Shown here: one piece after another, positions 15,759-16,029 of the stretch | Numbering within the stretch: the stretch's first letter is position 1 | How the letters are laid out: each line of letters opens with the position of its first letter | NCBI GenBank assembly: GCA_020846515.1 | Contig: JADLDX010000602.1 | Span: 1-16,029 of the forward strand | Reading direction: 5' to 3' | DNA: 16,029 bases | Source: Pirellulaceae bacterium | Lineage (GTDB): Bacteria; Planctomycetota; Planctomycetia; Pirellulales; Pirellulaceae | The notes under the pieces: model-generated | The model's input: only the letters and a program-made list of their open reading frames with translations | Told to the model about the DNA's origin: nothing | The model's database searches: none | Translations under genes and position numbers: made by a program

Positions 15759-15836
15759 AAGCGGAATCGGCGCGAGCCGTCCGGTTCCGCCTGGCTTTTC
15801 TCGGAGAAACACCGGGCAGCTTGCGCTGCTCCGCTT
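15759..15836. repeat. Composite palindromic repeat, copy A (78 nt)
   Basis: The unit has a hairpin CGGC-GCGA-GCCG enclosed by GCGGAA and TTCCGC, a 25-nt middle, and a second hairpin GCAGC-TTGC-GCTGC. The same plan returns in copy B at 15945-16021. It is an intergenic REP/BIME-like element, not a gene. Confidence 0.75.
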
Positions 15837-15840
15837 AAAT

Positions 15841-15860
15841 TTAAACGGTCTTTCGTTTAA
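15841..15860. repeat. Perfect 7-bp inverted repeat with 6-nt loop
   Basis: TTAAACG-GTCTTT-CGTTTAA lies right after copy A. It could form a small hairpin; its role is unknown. Confidence 0.5.
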
Positions 15861-15919
15861 CAGTCAGCCGCAGGCGTACTCGTTCATCTGGCGTCGATCA
15901 TGAGTCGGGCTAAACCGTA

Positions 15920-15935
15920 CGCTAGCGCGCTAGCG
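15920..15935. repeat. Perfect 16-bp palindrome CGCTAGCGCGCTAGCG
   Basis: Two abutting copies of the palindrome CGCTAGCG form one perfect 16-bp palindrome, between repeat copies A and B. It may be part of the same intergenic element family or a protein binding site. Confidence 0.6.
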
Positions 15936-15944
15936 GCTGATTAG

Positions 15945-16021
15945 AAGCGGAACGGCGCGAGCCGACCGGTACCGACGTTGATTTGCTAGGAAACTCACCG
16001 TACGGCTTGCGCCGTTACGCT
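15945..16021. repeat. Composite palindromic repeat, copy B (77 nt)
   Basis: This is the same orientation and plan as copy A: hairpin CGGC-GCGA-GCCG, the middle part with GGAAACtCACCG (GGAGAAACACCG in copy A), then the hairpin ACGGC-TTGC-GCCGT. The hairpin arms have changed in compensating pairs relative to copy A. No gene is visible in 15697-16029; the stretch is made of these repeats and hairpins. Confidence 0.75.
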
Positions 16022-16029
16022 ACAAACCA

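Overview
The window most likely comes from a planctomycete of the Pirellulaceae type. The case rests on a surface protein with the planctomycete-style N-terminal motif RPLAFEQFEQRHMMA followed by dockerin-like Ca-binding repeats, an FHA-like/GAF/class III cyclase fusion, several very cysteine/histidine-rich multiheme cytochromes, weak or absent Shine-Dalgarno sites at most starts, and REP-like palindromic repeats in the spacers. This placement is inference from protein style, not from a database match.

Layout. Bases 1-1301 carry two minus-strand genes: an integral membrane protein with two His-x13-His helix pairs (a likely diheme b-type cytochrome), followed downstream by a membrane-anchored c-type cytochrome whose first heme motif is cut by the left window edge. 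Bases 1302-1535 are a divergent spacer with three 18-bp direct repeats. Bases 1536-4663 carry two plus-strand genes 2 nt apart for paralogous exported pentaheme cytochromes c. Bases 4664-4854 hold a repeat array between convergent genes. Bases 4872-13111 are a minus-strand run, in transcription order: an outer-membrane beta-barrel protein, a 1455-residue decaheme cytochrome fused to a C-terminal seven-repeat LVIVD-type beta-propeller, and a class III nucleotide cyclase. After a divergent spacer, bases 13228-15696 encode a secreted dockerin-like protein with two GlcG/HbpS-like (heme-binding family) domains. The last 333 bases hold two copies of a roughly 78-nt composite palindromic repeat and other hairpins, with no gene.

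How the genes may work together (inference). The theme is heme and electron transfer: at least 21 c-type heme sites (1 cut at the edge, 5, 5 and 10) plus a predicted b-type diheme membrane protein. Electrons could pass from the quinone pool through the diheme b protein and its anchored c-type partner to the periplasmic pentaheme proteins, and then across the outer membrane through the barrel/decaheme pair. That pair has the gene order and part types of a porin-cytochrome conduit of the Mtr/Pio kind, but with a propeller domain not found in the classical systems. The cyclase may tie the locus to second-messenger signalling, and the GlcG/HbpS-like protein could bind heme at the cell surface. The pathway is a hypothesis; the individual motifs are directly visible.
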